64,000 nucleotides of DNA from Prevotella sp. (GCA_017617615.1 JAFZVV010000008.1:1-64000); one strand, 5' to 3'; positions 17,156 through 26,307 are shown, numbered from the stretch's first letter. Notes: a model not told the origin generated them from the letters alone. Numbers and translations are program-made.

Positions 17156-17185
17156 AAAATATCCCTGCAAGTCATCGAATTCTAT

Positions 17186-17216
17186 TTTGCGATGGCCTTC
17201 TCGCGCTATAATTTTG
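17186..17216 (+). promoter_or_regulatory. consensus promoter for the TonB-domain gene
   Basis: TTTG at 17186-17189, a 19-nt spacer and TAATTTTG at 17209-17216. The ATG at 17292 is 76 nt downstream. Confidence 0.8.
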
Positions 17217-17291
17217 CAAGTGAAAAGAGGAGGAAACTCTTTCGAGACGAAAAAATCAAAAATTTAAAATAATCAAAAAAACAAAACCATT

Positions 17292-17855
17292 ATGAAAAAG
17301 ATTCTTGCAATTATTCTGGTCAGTGTGTGTACAGTCAGTGTATCTTTCGCTCAGAACAAGCATCCGAGAGCAAAGATGATGCCGCGTTTCGAGATGCTCG
17401 ATTCTGCCAGCAAGGCCAACTTCCTGAAAGCCCGTGCATCGTGGGGCAAACGGGTGAAAGACAATGAGAAGAGATGGCAGAAGCATATGGCTTGGGGCGC
17501 TCCCCGCATGGGATTCGGCAAAATGACCTTCCGCGGTTTCAAGTTCGAACCACAGGAGCAAATGCCTGAGTTCGTGGGTGGTGAAGATGCCCTGAAGGAC
17601 TGGCTCTACGAGAACATCACTTATCCCATCGCAGCCGATGAGATTTCGGCAGAGGGCAAGGTGGTCGTGACCTTCGATGTGAACAACGACGGCACCATCG
17701 GAAATGTGAAAGTGAAGGAGTCGGTCAACCCTATCCTCGACGAAGAGGTGGTGAGCAAGCTCGAAGAGATGCCCGACTGGATTCCTGCCAGGCAGAACGG
17801 CCGGACCGTGAAGGTGAAATACACCTTGCCCATCACATTCACAAAGCTCTCATAA
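17292..17855 (+). CDS. TonB C-terminal domain protein, exported
   Basis: A 187-residue protein with a signal peptide (ILAIILVSVCTVSVSFA) instead of the usual TonB membrane anchor and proline-rich arm. A basic middle region (about 25-80) precedes a TonB_C domain (about 95-187): PEFVGGEDALKDWLYENI, then ISAEGKVVVTFDVNNDGTI and WIPARQNGRTVKVKYTLPI. Lacking an N-terminal anchor it cannot transmit proton-motive force as TonB does; many Bacteroidales encode such stand-alone domains. A hairpin terminator follows at 17991. Confidence 0.85.
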   Translation: MKKILAIILVSVCTVSVSFAQNKHPRAKMMPRFEMLDSASKANFLKARASWGKRVKDNEKRWQKHMAWGAPRMGFGKMTFRGFKFEPQEQMPEFVGGEDALKDWLYENITYPIAADEISAEGKVVVTFDVNNDGTIGNVKVKESVNPILDEEVVSKLEEMPDWIPARQNGRTVKVKYTLPITFTKLS

Positions 17856-17990
17856 TAAATTGGATATCAACATATTGTCAACTATAAGTTATCTCTATTA
17901 AAGTCTTAGGTTATATTATAGATTTGTTATCAAACTATTCATACTCAACTCTGATTTAATATAGGTTAGTTTAGATTTTAAGGTAAACAA

Positions 17991-18048
17991 TCGAAGTTAC
18001 CGGCACAGGACATGTGAATGTCTGTAACCGGTAACTTCGAGTTTTTTA
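17991..18048 (+). terminator. strong hairpin terminator between convergent genes
   Basis: TCGAAGTTACCGG pairs with CCGGTAACTTCGA, with further pairing of ACAGGACAT to ATGTCTGT inside. GTTTTTTA follows on the plus strand. It ends the TonB-domain gene and can also stop lpdA transcription from the other side. The preceding 17856-17990 is AT-rich without a gene. Confidence 0.85.
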
Positions 18049-18076
18049 TGTCCACCAAAAGAATGTGGCGATGGCA

Positions 18077-19405
18077 TTATCCTACCTCTTGTAGGATCTC
18101 ACTCAATGTGGGGTGGATGTGCACGATGTCATGGAGCTGGTCGATGGTGGCACCCATTGCCATGAGTGCCGTGGCCTCCTGCACGATGTCGGCAGCATGG
18201 GCACCATAGACATGACAGCCGATGATGCGGCCGTCGTCGCCGGAAAGCAACTTCACCAGTCCCTCTGCCTCGTCCATGGCCAGCGCCTTGCCGTTGGAGC
18301 GGTAGTAGCCCTTGTGGCAGGTGTAGCCAATCTGCTGTTCCTTGCAGGCATCTTCCGACAGTCCCACGCTCGCTGCCTCGGGCAGGGTGAAGATGGCGGA
18401 AGGGATGAGTTGCAGGTCGATGTGGTCGGCGGTGCCGAGGATGGTGTTCACCACATGCAGGCCTTGTGCCGTGGCGGCATGGGCGAGCATCATGCGTCCG
18501 TTGACGTCGCCGATGGCATATACTCCCTCGACATTGGTGCGCAGGTGGTCGTCGACGACGATGCCGCCCCTGCCATATTCGATGCCTGCTTTTTCGAGGT
18601 CGAGGCCGTCGGTCTGAGGTGCACGGCCGGTGGCCATGAGCACGACGTCGGCCTCGGCAATGGCCTCTTTGCCCTTGCGTTCATATACCACGCCTTCGGT
18701 GGTGACCGCTTTCACCGCGGCTTGCATGACGAAGGTCACGCCACGCCGGGCAATGGTCTGGCGCAGCCGTTTCGACACGTCGCTGTCGAGCATGGGTAGG
18801 CATTCCTTCAGGTATTCCACCACCGTCACCTCACTGCCGAGGCTGCTGAAGATGGTGGCGAACTCCATGCCGATGACACCTGCGCCCACGATGCAGAGGC
18901 GGGCGGGAATGTGGTCGATGTCGAGGAGTTCGGTAGAGGTGACCACCTTCGGATTGTCGATGCCCGGGATGGGCAGCATCTTCGCCTTCGAGCCGGTGGC
19001 GATGATGATATGCGGCGCAGTGTATTCCTCGTCGCCTACCATCACCGTATGGGGACCGGTGAAGCAGGCCTCTCCCCGCACGAGGGTGATGCCCGGTGCC
19101 TTCATCAGTGTCTCCACGCCTTGGCGTAGCGATTCCACTACTTGGTTCTTGCGGGCCATCATCTGCGTGAAGTCGAGGTCGAACGACAGGTTGCGGAACC
19201 CCATGCTGTCGGCTTTGCCCAGCAGTTGCGCCACCTCGGCATGACGGCACAGCGTCTTGGTGGGGATGCACCCACAGTTGAGGCAGGTACCACCCACATG
19301 ACCACGCTCGATGATGGTGACGCTCATGCCATGGGATGCGGCATGGCTGGCGGCCCTGTATCCTCCAGGACCGCTACCTATGATCAGAAGGTCGGATGTG
19401 TTCAT
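18077..19405 (-). CDS. lpdA: dihydrolipoyl dehydrogenase (L-protein)
   Basis: A 442-residue flavoenzyme that reoxidises dihydrolipoyl groups with NAD+. FAD-binding GSGPGGYRAA is followed by the redox disulfide motif GGTCLNCGCIPTK, the NAD motif GAGVIGMEFA, and the C-terminal dimer interface with HIHPTLSE, whose His-Glu pair is catalytic. It is the last gene of the glycine cleavage operon and overlaps gcvPB as ATGA, so it is probably the dedicated L-protein of this system. Confidence 0.96.
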   Translation of the reverse strand: MNTSDLLIIGSGPGGYRAASHAASHGMSVTIIERGHVGGTCLNCGCIPTKTLCRHAEVAQLLGKADSMGFRNLSFDLDFTQMMARKNQVVESLRQGVETLMKAPGITLVRGEACFTGPHTVMVGDEEYTAPHIIIATGSKAKMLPIPGIDNPKVVTSTELLDIDHIPARLCIVGAGVIGMEFATIFSSLGSEVTVVEYLKECLPMLDSDVSKRLRQTIARRGVTFVMQAAVKAVTTEGVVYERKGKEAIAEADVVLMATGRAPQTDGLDLEKAGIEYGRGGIVVDDHLRTNVEGVYAIGDVNGRMMLAHAATAQGLHVVNTILGTADHIDLQLIPSAIFTLPEAASVGLSEDACKEQQIGYTCHKGYYRSNGKALAMDEAEGLVKLLSGDDGRIIGCHVYGAHAADIVQEATALMAMGATIDQLHDIVHIHPTLSEILQEVG

Positions 19406-20859
19406 TGGTCTGCTTCGAGTTGACGGAAAGTGAGGATGGGATGCTTGGCTGCCAGCACGTCGTCTACACGTCCGATGGGCGTGGAGTGGGGTGCTCCCTT
19501 CACCACGTCGGGTTGGGTGGCTGCCTCTTCGGCGATGCGGCGCATCACGGCGATGAACTGGTCGATGGTGTCGAGGCTCTCGCTCTCGGTAGGCTCAATC
19601 ATCAGCGACTCATGGAAGAGCAGCGGGAAGTAAATGGTGGGGGCGTGGTAGCCGTAGTCGAGCAGGCGCTTCGCCACGTCCATGGTGGTGACGCCCGTCG
19701 ACTTGTCTTTCAGGCCGTCGAACACGAATTCGTGCTTGCAGAGCCCGTCGATGGGCAGTTCGTAGACATCCTTCAGCGATTCCTTGATGTAGTTGGCGTT
19801 GAGGGTGGAGAGCGGTCCCACCATGCGCACCTGTTCACGGCCGAGTGAGAGGATGTAGGTGTAGGCACGCACGATGACGGCGAAGTTGCCGAGGAAACGG
19901 CTCACACTGATGGCACCGTCGGGGCTCTCCAGGATGAAGCCTTTCTCTGTCTTCACCACCTTGGGCGCAGGAAGGAGGTCTTCCAGACCCTTGCGCACCC
20001 CCACGGGTCCGCTGCCCGGACCACCACCGCCATGAGGCGTGGCGAAGGTCTTGTGCAGGTTGATGTGCATCACGTCGAAGCCCATGTCGCCGGGACGACA
20101 GGCTCCGAGCATCGGGTTGAGGTTGGCGCCGTCGTAGTACATCAGTGCACCGCACTCGTGCACGATTTTCGCAATCTCGGGAATCTGGCGCTCGAAGAGT
20201 CCCAGGGTGTTGGGGTTGGTCATCATCATGGCAGCCACGGTGTCATCGAGCAGGTTCCTGAGGTCGTCGACATCCACGATGCCATCGGCGGTGCTCTTCA
20301 CCTCCACGATTTGCAGGCCACAGACAGCGGCAGAGGCGGGGTTGGTGCCATGGGCGGAGTCGGGCACGATGACCTTCACGCGCTGCGTCTCACCGCGGCG
20401 CTCGTGATAGGCCCGGATAATCATCAGACCGGTGAGTTCGCCATGGGCACCGGCATACGGGTTGAGGGTGAACTCGCTCAGTCCGGTAAGGGCGGCGAGG
20501 GATTCCTGCAACGCATGGTATACCTCAAGGGCACCCTGACAGGTAGCGGCGGGCTGGCACGGGTGCAGTCCGGCAAACTCCTTGAGGGCAGCGGTCTCTT
20601 CGTCGATGACGGGGTTGTACTTCATCGTGCAACTGCCCAAGGGGTAGAAGCCGTTGTCTACACCGAAGTTGTTGGCACTCAGGTTGGTGTAGTGGCGCAC
20701 GACGGTCAGCTCGTCGCACTCGGGAAGACGGGCGTCGGTAGTGCGACGAAGGTGTTCGGGGAGTGGGCACTCGCCGAAGGGGGAGGCAGGGAGCGAATAG
20801 CCCTTGCGCCCTGGTTTCGACAACTCGAATATCAGGTTTCCGTATAGTCTGTTGTTCAT
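19402..20859 (-). CDS. gcvPB: glycine dehydrogenase (decarboxylating) subunit 2
   Basis: A 485-residue P-protein C-terminal half carrying the pyridoxal phosphate. The PLP lysine lies in NLHKTFATPHGGGGPGSGP. Conserved PLGSCTMKYNP and the glycine-rich loop are intact. I chose ATG at 20859 because it overlaps the gcvPA stop as ATGA; the longer open frame upstream lies inside gcvPA. With gcvPA it forms the split P-protein that decarboxylates glycine onto the lipoyl arm of GcvH. Confidence 0.96.
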   Translation of the reverse strand: MNNRLYGNLIFELSKPGRKGYSLPASPFGECPLPEHLRRTTDARLPECDELTVVRHYTNLSANNFGVDNGFYPLGSCTMKYNPVIDEETAALKEFAGLHPCQPAATCQGALEVYHALQESLAALTGLSEFTLNPYAGAHGELTGLMIIRAYHERRGETQRVKVIVPDSAHGTNPASAAVCGLQIVEVKSTADGIVDVDDLRNLLDDTVAAMMMTNPNTLGLFERQIPEIAKIVHECGALMYYDGANLNPMLGACRPGDMGFDVMHINLHKTFATPHGGGGPGSGPVGVRKGLEDLLPAPKVVKTEKGFILESPDGAISVSRFLGNFAVIVRAYTYILSLGREQVRMVGPLSTLNANYIKESLKDVYELPIDGLCKHEFVFDGLKDKSTGVTTMDVAKRLLDYGYHAPTIYFPLLFHESLMIEPTESESLDTIDQFIAVMRRIAEEAATQPDVVKGAPHSTPIGRVDDVLAAKHPILTFRQLEADQ

Positions 20860-22187
20860 ACCGTTTCCTCCTTTCTGGTGAATTGCACAAACTGGTCTAT
20901 TTCTTCCTTGGTGCGTTTCTCGGTGACGGCCAGCATCAGCGTGTGGTCGCCCACCTTCACGCCGCCGAGGATGCCATGGCTGGCCAGGCGGCACAGCAGG
21001 TCATCGACGTCGCCATCGTAGTCGATACAGAACTCATTGAAGAACTCAGCCTTGTAGGTCATCGTGAAATGTCCCGTGGCGGTCAACTGTTGTGCGAGGT
21101 AATGTGCACCGGCATACGAATGCATGGCGGCTTCTTTCACGCCTTCCTTGCCCATGACCGACATGTAGATAGTGGCCCAGAGAGCCATCAGACTCTGGTT
21201 GGAGCAGATGTTCGAGGTGGCTTTCTGGCGGCGGATATGCTGCTCGCGGGCCTGAAGGGTAAGCACGAACACGCGCTGGCCGCGGTTGTCCTGTGTCATG
21301 CCGACGATGCGACCGGGCATCTTGCGCATGAGTTTCTCGGTGCAGCACATATAGCCCACATAGGGACCGCCATACGACATGGGGATGCCGAGCGACTGCG
21401 CGTCGCCCACGGCGATGTCGGCTCCCCAATCGCCGGGAGTCTTCAGTACGGAGAGGTAGAGGGCGGGACTGTTGACAACGAACAGGCCTTTCTGGGCATG
21501 TACGGCATCGGCATAGCCGGTGAAGTCCTCGATATTGCCGAAGTAGTTGGGCTGTTGCACCACTACGCCGGCCACGGGACCCTCGCCGAGCAGGCGGTCG
21601 AGGTCGGCCTTGTCGGTCATACCGTCGCGGGTGGCGATGGTCACAACCTCCACGCCATGGAAACGGGCGTAGGTGCGCACCACGTCGAGCGTGCGGGGGT
21701 CGATGGCTCCCGACACGAGCACGCGGTTGGTCTTCTTCGCATTGGCGTTGGCCATGAGCATCGCCTCGGCGGTGGCGGTGCATCCGTCATACATCGAGGC
21801 ATTGGAGATGTCGAGTCCTGTGAGTTCTGCCATCATGCTCTGCCACTCGAAGATATAGTGCAGCGTGCCTTGTGATATCTCCGCCTGATAGGGGGTGTAA
21901 CTGGTGAGGAACTCCGACCGGCTGATGATGTCGGGCACCACGGCGGGAGTGTAGTGGTCGTAGACCCCGGCACCGGCAAACACCGTCAGCAACTGGTTTT
22001 TCTTGCAGAGACGGTCGAAGGTCTGCCGTATCTCCAGTTCGCTCTTCGACGAAGGGATGTCGTACTCGCCTTTGAAGCGCACCTCCTCGGGCACCTCGGC
22101 ATAGAGGTCTTCGAGGGTGTCGACGCCCACCTTGCGGAGCATGGCATCGATGTCTTCTTGGGTGTGTGGGAAATACTTGTACATCAC
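20856..22187 (-). CDS. gcvPA: glycine dehydrogenase (decarboxylating) subunit 1
   Basis: A 443-residue P-protein N-terminal half. The start MMYKYFPHTQEDIDAML and the internal SKSELEIRQ, GAGVYDHYTPAVV, SQGTLHYIFEWQSMMAELTG and NRVLVSGAIDP blocks are typical of the split subunit. It lacks the PLP lysine, which is in gcvPB. The gene follows gcvH by 21 bp and overlaps gcvPB, matching the 1:1 need for both subunits. Confidence 0.96.
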   Translation of the reverse strand: MMYKYFPHTQEDIDAMLRKVGVDTLEDLYAEVPEEVRFKGEYDIPSSKSELEIRQTFDRLCKKNQLLTVFAGAGVYDHYTPAVVPDIISRSEFLTSYTPYQAEISQGTLHYIFEWQSMMAELTGLDISNASMYDGCTATAEAMLMANANAKKTNRVLVSGAIDPRTLDVVRTYARFHGVEVVTIATRDGMTDKADLDRLLGEGPVAGVVVQQPNYFGNIEDFTGYADAVHAQKGLFVVNSPALYLSVLKTPGDWGADIAVGDAQSLGIPMSYGGPYVGYMCCTEKLMRKMPGRIVGMTQDNRGQRVFVLTLQAREQHIRRQKATSNICSNQSLMALWATIYMSVMGKEGVKEAAMHSYAGAHYLAQQLTATGHFTMTYKAEFFNEFCIDYDGDVDDLLCRLASHGILGGVKVGDHTLMLAVTEKRTKEEIDQFVQFTRKEETV

Positions 22188-22208
22188 TGGTGAGGTTAGG
22201 TGGGGTGA

Positions 22209-22589
22209 CTATGCCTCGCAGGCAGCCTTGTAGGCCTCGGCGTCCATCAGGTTGTCGAGTTCGGTCTTGTCGGTGAGTTCTACCTTGATAATCCAGTTGG
22301 CAAAGGCGTCGGCATTGATGAGTTCGGGGGTGTCGGCCAAGGCGTCGTTCACCTCTACCACGGTGCCGCTGACGGGCGAGATGAGGTCGCTGGCGGCCTT
22401 CACGCTCTCCACGGCGCCGAATTCCTCGCCTGCCTCCACTTCATCGTCCACTTCGGGCATGTCGACATAAACTACGTTTCCCAACTCGTGCTGTGCGTAA
22501 TCGGTAATGCCGATATAGCCGAATTCACCTTCCACACGCACATACTCATGTGACTCTGAATAGTAGAGTCCTTCGATAACTTTTGCCAT
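22209..22589 (-). CDS. gcvH: glycine cleavage system H protein
   Basis: A 126-residue lipoyl carrier. The lipoylated lysine sits in GAVESVKAASDLISPVSG, and GYIGITDYAQHELGNVVYVDMPEV is the conserved N-terminal half. The length is normal. It shuttles the aminomethyl group between P, T and L proteins, all encoded in the same operon. A 103-bp gap with a hairpin separates it from gcvT upstream. Confidence 0.97.
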   Translation of the reverse strand: MAKVIEGLYYSESHEYVRVEGEFGYIGITDYAQHELGNVVYVDMPEVDDEVEAGEEFGAVESVKAASDLISPVSGTVVEVNDALADTPELINADAFANWIIKVELTDKTELDNLMDAEAYKAACEA

Positions 22590-22648
22590 AATTCTGTTTT
22601 TTTTATTGTTGTTATTGATGTTTTTTTAAGTTCTTAGGGTTCTTAAGC

Positions 22649-22690
22649 GTCTTTAGGGCTTGATACCAAAGCCCATAGGTCCCTAAAGAC
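22649..22690 (-). promoter_or_regulatory. hairpin between gcvT and gcvH
   Basis: GTCTTTAGGG and CCCTAAAGAC form a perfect 10-bp stem; an alternative inner stem is GGGCTT/AAGCCC. On the transcribed minus strand no T-run follows, so processing or stabilisation is more likely than termination. It sits in the only long gap of the operon. Confidence 0.5.
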
Positions 22691-22692
22691 CT

Positions 22693-23787
22693 TTAGTCTT
22701 TCTTGTAATGCTTGTCGTAGAAACGCTTCTTCACCACCACGCCGGGGAAGGTCTTCTTGCGGATTTGTATCTCGAGGGGAGTGCCCAGTTTGGCGTGGGC
22801 GGTCTCGACAAGCGCCATGCACACGCTCTTGCCGGTGGAGATGGAGTTGTAACCGGTGGTCACCTCGCCCACCTGACGGCCTTCGGCCAAAACGGGATAG
22901 CCATGGCGGGGAACGGCACGGCCTTCGAGCTCGATGCCGATGACCCTGCGCGCCACACCCTCGGTCTTCTGGCGGAGGAGGGCATCGCGGCCGATGAACT
23001 CAGGCTTTTCGAACTTGCAGAACATGCTCAGGCCTGCCATCACGGGAGAGATGTCGGCAGAGAGCTCGTCGCCATAGAGCGGCAGACCCACCTCGAAGCG
23101 GAGGGTGTCGCGGCAACCGAGTCCGCAGGGCTTGCAGCGCCCGCTCTCGATGAGTTTGTCCCAACACTGGCGGATGAAGTCGTGTGAACCGTAAATCTCG
23201 AAGCCGTCCTCACCGGTATATCCCGTACGACTCACGATGACGGTCTCGCCGGCGGTGTCGATGGTCTTCACGGTGTAGAAGGTAAGTTCCTTACAACCCA
23301 GGCCCAGCACTTCCTCGACCACGGTCTCCGCCTCAGGTCCCTGGACGGCTATCTGACCGTAGTAGTCCGACTGGTGGTCGAAGTCGACGTCGTAGCCTTC
23401 GAGGTGTTGGCGCATCCACTCCACGTCCTTGTCGATGTTGGCGGCGTTGATGACGAGGAAGAAATCCTGGTCGCCCATCTTGTAGACGAGCAGGTCGTCC
23501 ACGGTTCCGCCATCGGGATAGCACATCATGCCATAGTAGATTTTTCCTATGGGTGCATCGGTGATGTCGTTGGTGAAGATGTGGTTCACGTAACGCTCGG
23601 CATCGGTGCCCTTGATGCGCACCTCGCCCATGTGTGAGACGTCGAACACACCGCAGGCCTGGCGCACGGCGTTGTGCTCGTCGATGATTGAACTATACTG
23701 GATGGGCATGTCGAATCCGCCGAAGGGGGAGATGAGCGCGCCCAGCGCTACATGCTTGTCGTAGAGACAGGTTCTCTTGTTTTCCAT
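22693..23787 (-). CDS. gcvT: glycine cleavage system T protein (aminomethyltransferase)
   Basis: A 364-residue tetrahydrofolate-dependent aminomethyltransferase. Motifs include GGFDMPIQYSSIIDEHNAVR, GVFDVSHMGEVRIKG, the folate-binding RTGYTGEDGFEIY and CKFEKPEFIGRDAL. The ATG at 23787 opens MENKRTCLYDKHV; the long open frame upstream is a shadow inside lplA. It transfers the methylene group of the H-protein to THF and releases ammonia. It lies 5 bp after lplA. Confidence 0.96.
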   Translation of the reverse strand: MENKRTCLYDKHVALGALISPFGGFDMPIQYSSIIDEHNAVRQACGVFDVSHMGEVRIKGTDAERYVNHIFTNDITDAPIGKIYYGMMCYPDGGTVDDLLVYKMGDQDFFLVINAANIDKDVEWMRQHLEGYDVDFDHQSDYYGQIAVQGPEAETVVEEVLGLGCKELTFYTVKTIDTAGETVIVSRTGYTGEDGFEIYGSHDFIRQCWDKLIESGRCKPCGLGCRDTLRFEVGLPLYGDELSADISPVMAGLSMFCKFEKPEFIGRDALLRQKTEGVARRVIGIELEGRAVPRHGYPVLAEGRQVGEVTTGYNSISTGKSVCMALVETAHAKLGTPLEIQIRKKTFPGVVVKKRFYDKHYKKD

Positions 23788-23792
23788 AATAC

Positions 23793-24770
23793 CTATGCGT
23801 TGTTGAGTAATAATCTGATTAAGTCGGGCTTCTGCAGGTGCAGGATGATGTCGCCTGTCTGCAGGGGTAGGGCCTTTTCCAGGGCTTCCCGCTGAAGCGC
23901 GCATCCGCGCAGGGGCGAGAGGATGCCTCGCTCGATGTCGCCCACGAGGAAGAAGTCGCCCATGATGTCGATGGCCTTGATGATGCCGTTCTTCAACTGC
24001 ATCCGCACTTCGAAATCGCCCACACCCTCGATACGTCCGTGGCGCGTGAGGGTGTAGCGTGGGTTGTTGCCGTAGATGAATGCCTCGGAGAGGTATTCCT
24101 GTTCTATCTCGCCGATACGTGTCACGGCCTCGGGAGAGAGGCATGTCTCGCGGTCGCAGAGGGTGCGCCGGGCGAAGGCGATGAACTCGCTGAGCGACAT
24201 CGTGGTGTAGTCCTTGAGCAGGGCGATGTGCTGCCTCACGCTCTTCACCCCCTTGCTTATCAACTTGGCATCGCTGGGCGTGATGCTTCCCACCATGTGT
24301 GCCATGTTGGTGTCGTAGAGCATGGTGCCATGCACGATACTCTTGCCGGGGATATGGTAGAACGCGTTGCCCGACACCTTCCTGCCGTCGATGAGCACGT
24401 CGTTGCGCCCCGTGGCTTTCGCCTCTATCCCCATGCGATAGAGTAGCAGCACCAGCAGGTTGATGTAGCGGTTGAAGGTGAGGGTGACGTTCTCGTCTTT
24501 CGTCACATACGAGAACATCACGTTGCCCATGTCGGCATATACGCACCCGCCACCGCTTTTCCTGCGGTAGGTCTCGATATGGTGCTCGCGGCAATAGTCG
24601 ATGTTCACCTCGTTCTCGATGAGTTGGTTGCGGCCGAAAATGACCGTCGGATTCACTTGCCACATGAAGAGACAGTCGTCCTCGTCCATTTCCCGCGCCA
24701 CGTATTCCTCCATGGCGAGATAAAAGGACAGACGGCGTTGTCGTTCGTCAGGCAGCGAAATGTATGTCAT
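23793..24770 (-). CDS. lplA: lipoate-protein ligase
   Basis: A 325-residue LplA-type ligase that activates lipoate with ATP and attaches it to carrier lysines. The family motif RRKSGGGCVYADMGNVMFSYV is present in the N-terminal domain, with NPTVIFGRNQ before it and DVLIDGRKVSGNAFY after it, and an accessory C-terminal domain follows. As first gene of the gcv operon, its natural target is GcvH encoded two genes downstream. Confidence 0.94.
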   Translation of the reverse strand: MTYISLPDERQRRLSFYLAMEEYVAREMDEDDCLFMWQVNPTVIFGRNQLIENEVNIDYCREHHIETYRRKSGGGCVYADMGNVMFSYVTKDENVTLTFNRYINLLVLLLYRMGIEAKATGRNDVLIDGRKVSGNAFYHIPGKSIVHGTMLYDTNMAHMVGSITPSDAKLISKGVKSVRQHIALLKDYTTMSLSEFIAFARRTLCDRETCLSPEAVTRIGEIEQEYLSEAFIYGNNPRYTLTRHGRIEGVGDFEVRMQLKNGIIKAIDIMGDFFLVGDIERGILSPLRGCALQREALEKALPLQTGDIILHLQKPDLIRLLLNNA

Positions 24771-24816
24771 AGTAAACTGCAGCGCTCAGTGGTCGTCAAA
24801 AGGTCGGACTTGTTTG

Positions 24817-24824
24817 CAAATATA
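24817..24824 (-). promoter_or_regulatory. -7 box for the lplA-gcv operon
   Basis: The minus strand reads TATATTTG, a TAnnTTTG match, 47 nt before the lplA ATG. No good TTTG -33 box is visible and no glycine riboswitch is recognisable in the short leader. Confidence 0.6.
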
Positions 24825-24882
24825 ATATATTTTTATGGATTCGGCACCTATTTTTTTGTGAAAAAATGAGGTGTCCGGGAAA

Positions 24883-24926
24883 GAAAAAAACGGGCGGTTT
24901 CGAATTGTCCGGAAACCGCCCGTTTT
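24883..24926 (-). terminator. intrinsic terminator of the thr operon
   Basis: ACGGGCGGTTTC pairs with GGAAACCGCCCGT around a short loop, and on the minus strand a T-run follows (the A-run at 24884-24890). It lies right after thrC and upstream of the lplA promoter region. Confidence 0.9.
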
Positions 24927-24930
24927 GGTG

Positions 24931-26232
24931 TTATTCTTTAAGCAGGAAGGCCTTGAAATCGTCAAATCGTCTACTCGTCTCAACGCTGCTTTTCTTGCCT
25001 TTCATGAATTCGGCCAACCGATGTGGGATGTGGATGTCGGTGCCGAGGATGTCGTCTACCTTCTCCTTGAATTTGGCGGGGTGTGCCGTCTCGCAGAACA
25101 CGCCGGCCTCGCCCTCACGCAACAGTTCGCGCAGCGCACGGTAACCGCAGGCACCATGGGGGTCGAGCACATATCCCGTGCGGTCGTAGCACTCGCGCAT
25201 GGTCTGGCGGATGTCGTCGTCGGTATAGGTGGCGCCGCTGATGTAGGCAGTGATGGCATCGTGACTGCCGCCATAGAGGTCATACACCCTGGCGAAATTG
25301 CTGGGGTCGCCCACGTCCATGGCATTGGCAAGGGTCTGTTTGGTGGGTTGTGGGGTATAGACGCCTGTCTGCAGGTATTGGTAGAAGATGTCGTTGGCGT
25401 TGTTGGCAGCGATGAAGCGCCGGATGGGGAGGCCCATGACATGTCCGAAGAGACCGGCGGTGATGTTGCCGAAATTGCCGCTGGGCACGCACATCACCAT
25501 GTTGTCGGCCTTGCCGAGGGCTTTCATCCGCGCGTAGGCGTTGAAGTAGTAGAACGCCTGGGGCAGGAACCGTGCCACGTTGATGGAGTTGGCGCTGGTG
25601 AGCCGCATGTGGGCATTGAGGTCGGCATCGAGGAACGCTTGCTTCACCAAGGCCTGACAGTCGTCGAATACGCCGTCTACCTCGATGGCAGTGATGTTTT
25701 GTCCGAGGGTGGTGAACTGGCATTCCTGTATTTTGCTTACCTTGCCTTTCGGATAGAGCACGTAGACGTGGATGCCTTCCACGCCGAGGAACCCATTGGC
25801 CACGGCCGACCCGGTGTCGCCGCTGGTGGCCACGAGCACGTTGACGCGCTCCTGTCCTTCCTGGCGGATGAAGTATTGCAGCAGACGGGCCATGAAGCGC
25901 GCCCCTACGTCCTTGAATGCCAGGGTGGGACCGTGGAAGAGTTCGAGCGAGTAGATGTTGTTGTCGACCTTCACCACGGGACAGTCGAAGGCGAGGGTGT
26001 CGCAAACGATGTGGCGGAGGTCATCGGCGGGGATGTCCTCACCGAAGAAGGCATCGGCCACGACACAGGCTATCTCCTGGAACGACAGTTGGTCGATGGT
26101 GTCGAAGAACGATGCTGGCAGGGTCTTGATGCGCTCGGGCATGTAGAGGCCGCGGTCGCTGGCGAGGCCTTTCACCACGGCTTCGTGGAGCGTGGCCATC
26201 GGCGCTTTCTTGTTGGTGCTGTAATATCTCAT
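24931..26232 (-). CDS. thrC: threonine synthase
   Basis: A 433-residue PLP enzyme that turns O-phosphohomoserine into threonine. The PLP lysine is in HGPTLAFKDVGARFMARL, and the phosphate-binding loop is SGDTGSAVANGF. The N-terminus MRYYSTNKKAPMATLHEAVVKGLA is typical. Length is normal. It is the last gene of thrA-apgM-thrC. Nine-base tandem repeats lie just upstream of the start codon. Confidence 0.96.
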   Translation of the reverse strand: MRYYSTNKKAPMATLHEAVVKGLASDRGLYMPERIKTLPASFFDTIDQLSFQEIACVVADAFFGEDIPADDLRHIVCDTLAFDCPVVKVDNNIYSLELFHGPTLAFKDVGARFMARLLQYFIRQEGQERVNVLVATSGDTGSAVANGFLGVEGIHVYVLYPKGKVSKIQECQFTTLGQNITAIEVDGVFDDCQALVKQAFLDADLNAHMRLTSANSINVARFLPQAFYYFNAYARMKALGKADNMVMCVPSGNFGNITAGLFGHVMGLPIRRFIAANNANDIFYQYLQTGVYTPQPTKQTLANAMDVGDPSNFARVYDLYGGSHDAITAYISGATYTDDDIRQTMRECYDRTGYVLDPHGACGYRALRELLREGEAGVFCETAHPAKFKEKVDDILGTDIHIPHRLAEFMKGKKSSVETSRRFDDFKAFLLKE

Positions 26233-26241
26233 GATTTTTTA

Positions 26242-26307
26242 TATGGGCTATATGGGCATTATGGGCATTATGGGCATTATGGGCAAAATGGGCATTATGG
26301 GCAACAA
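26242..26307. repeat. 9-bp tandem repeat just before thrC
   Basis: About seven copies of a 9-bp unit, ATTATGGGC with small changes, lie between the thrC start and the next upstream gene. A TTCAATATTCAA string and a CGGGCGCAGCCCG palindrome follow at 26318-26372. Confidence 0.85.

Noticed and set aside
22693..24663. Long single frame across gcvT and lplA
   Set aside because: Only the part after 23787 is gcvT; the upstream part is a shadow frame inside lplA with Arg/His-rich composition.
24771..24830. Glycine riboswitch before the gcv operon
   Set aside because: The leader is only about 40 nt and has none of the conserved core.
26242..26307. CRISPR array
   Set aside because: The units are 9 bp, directly tandem, without unique spacers, and no cas gene is near.
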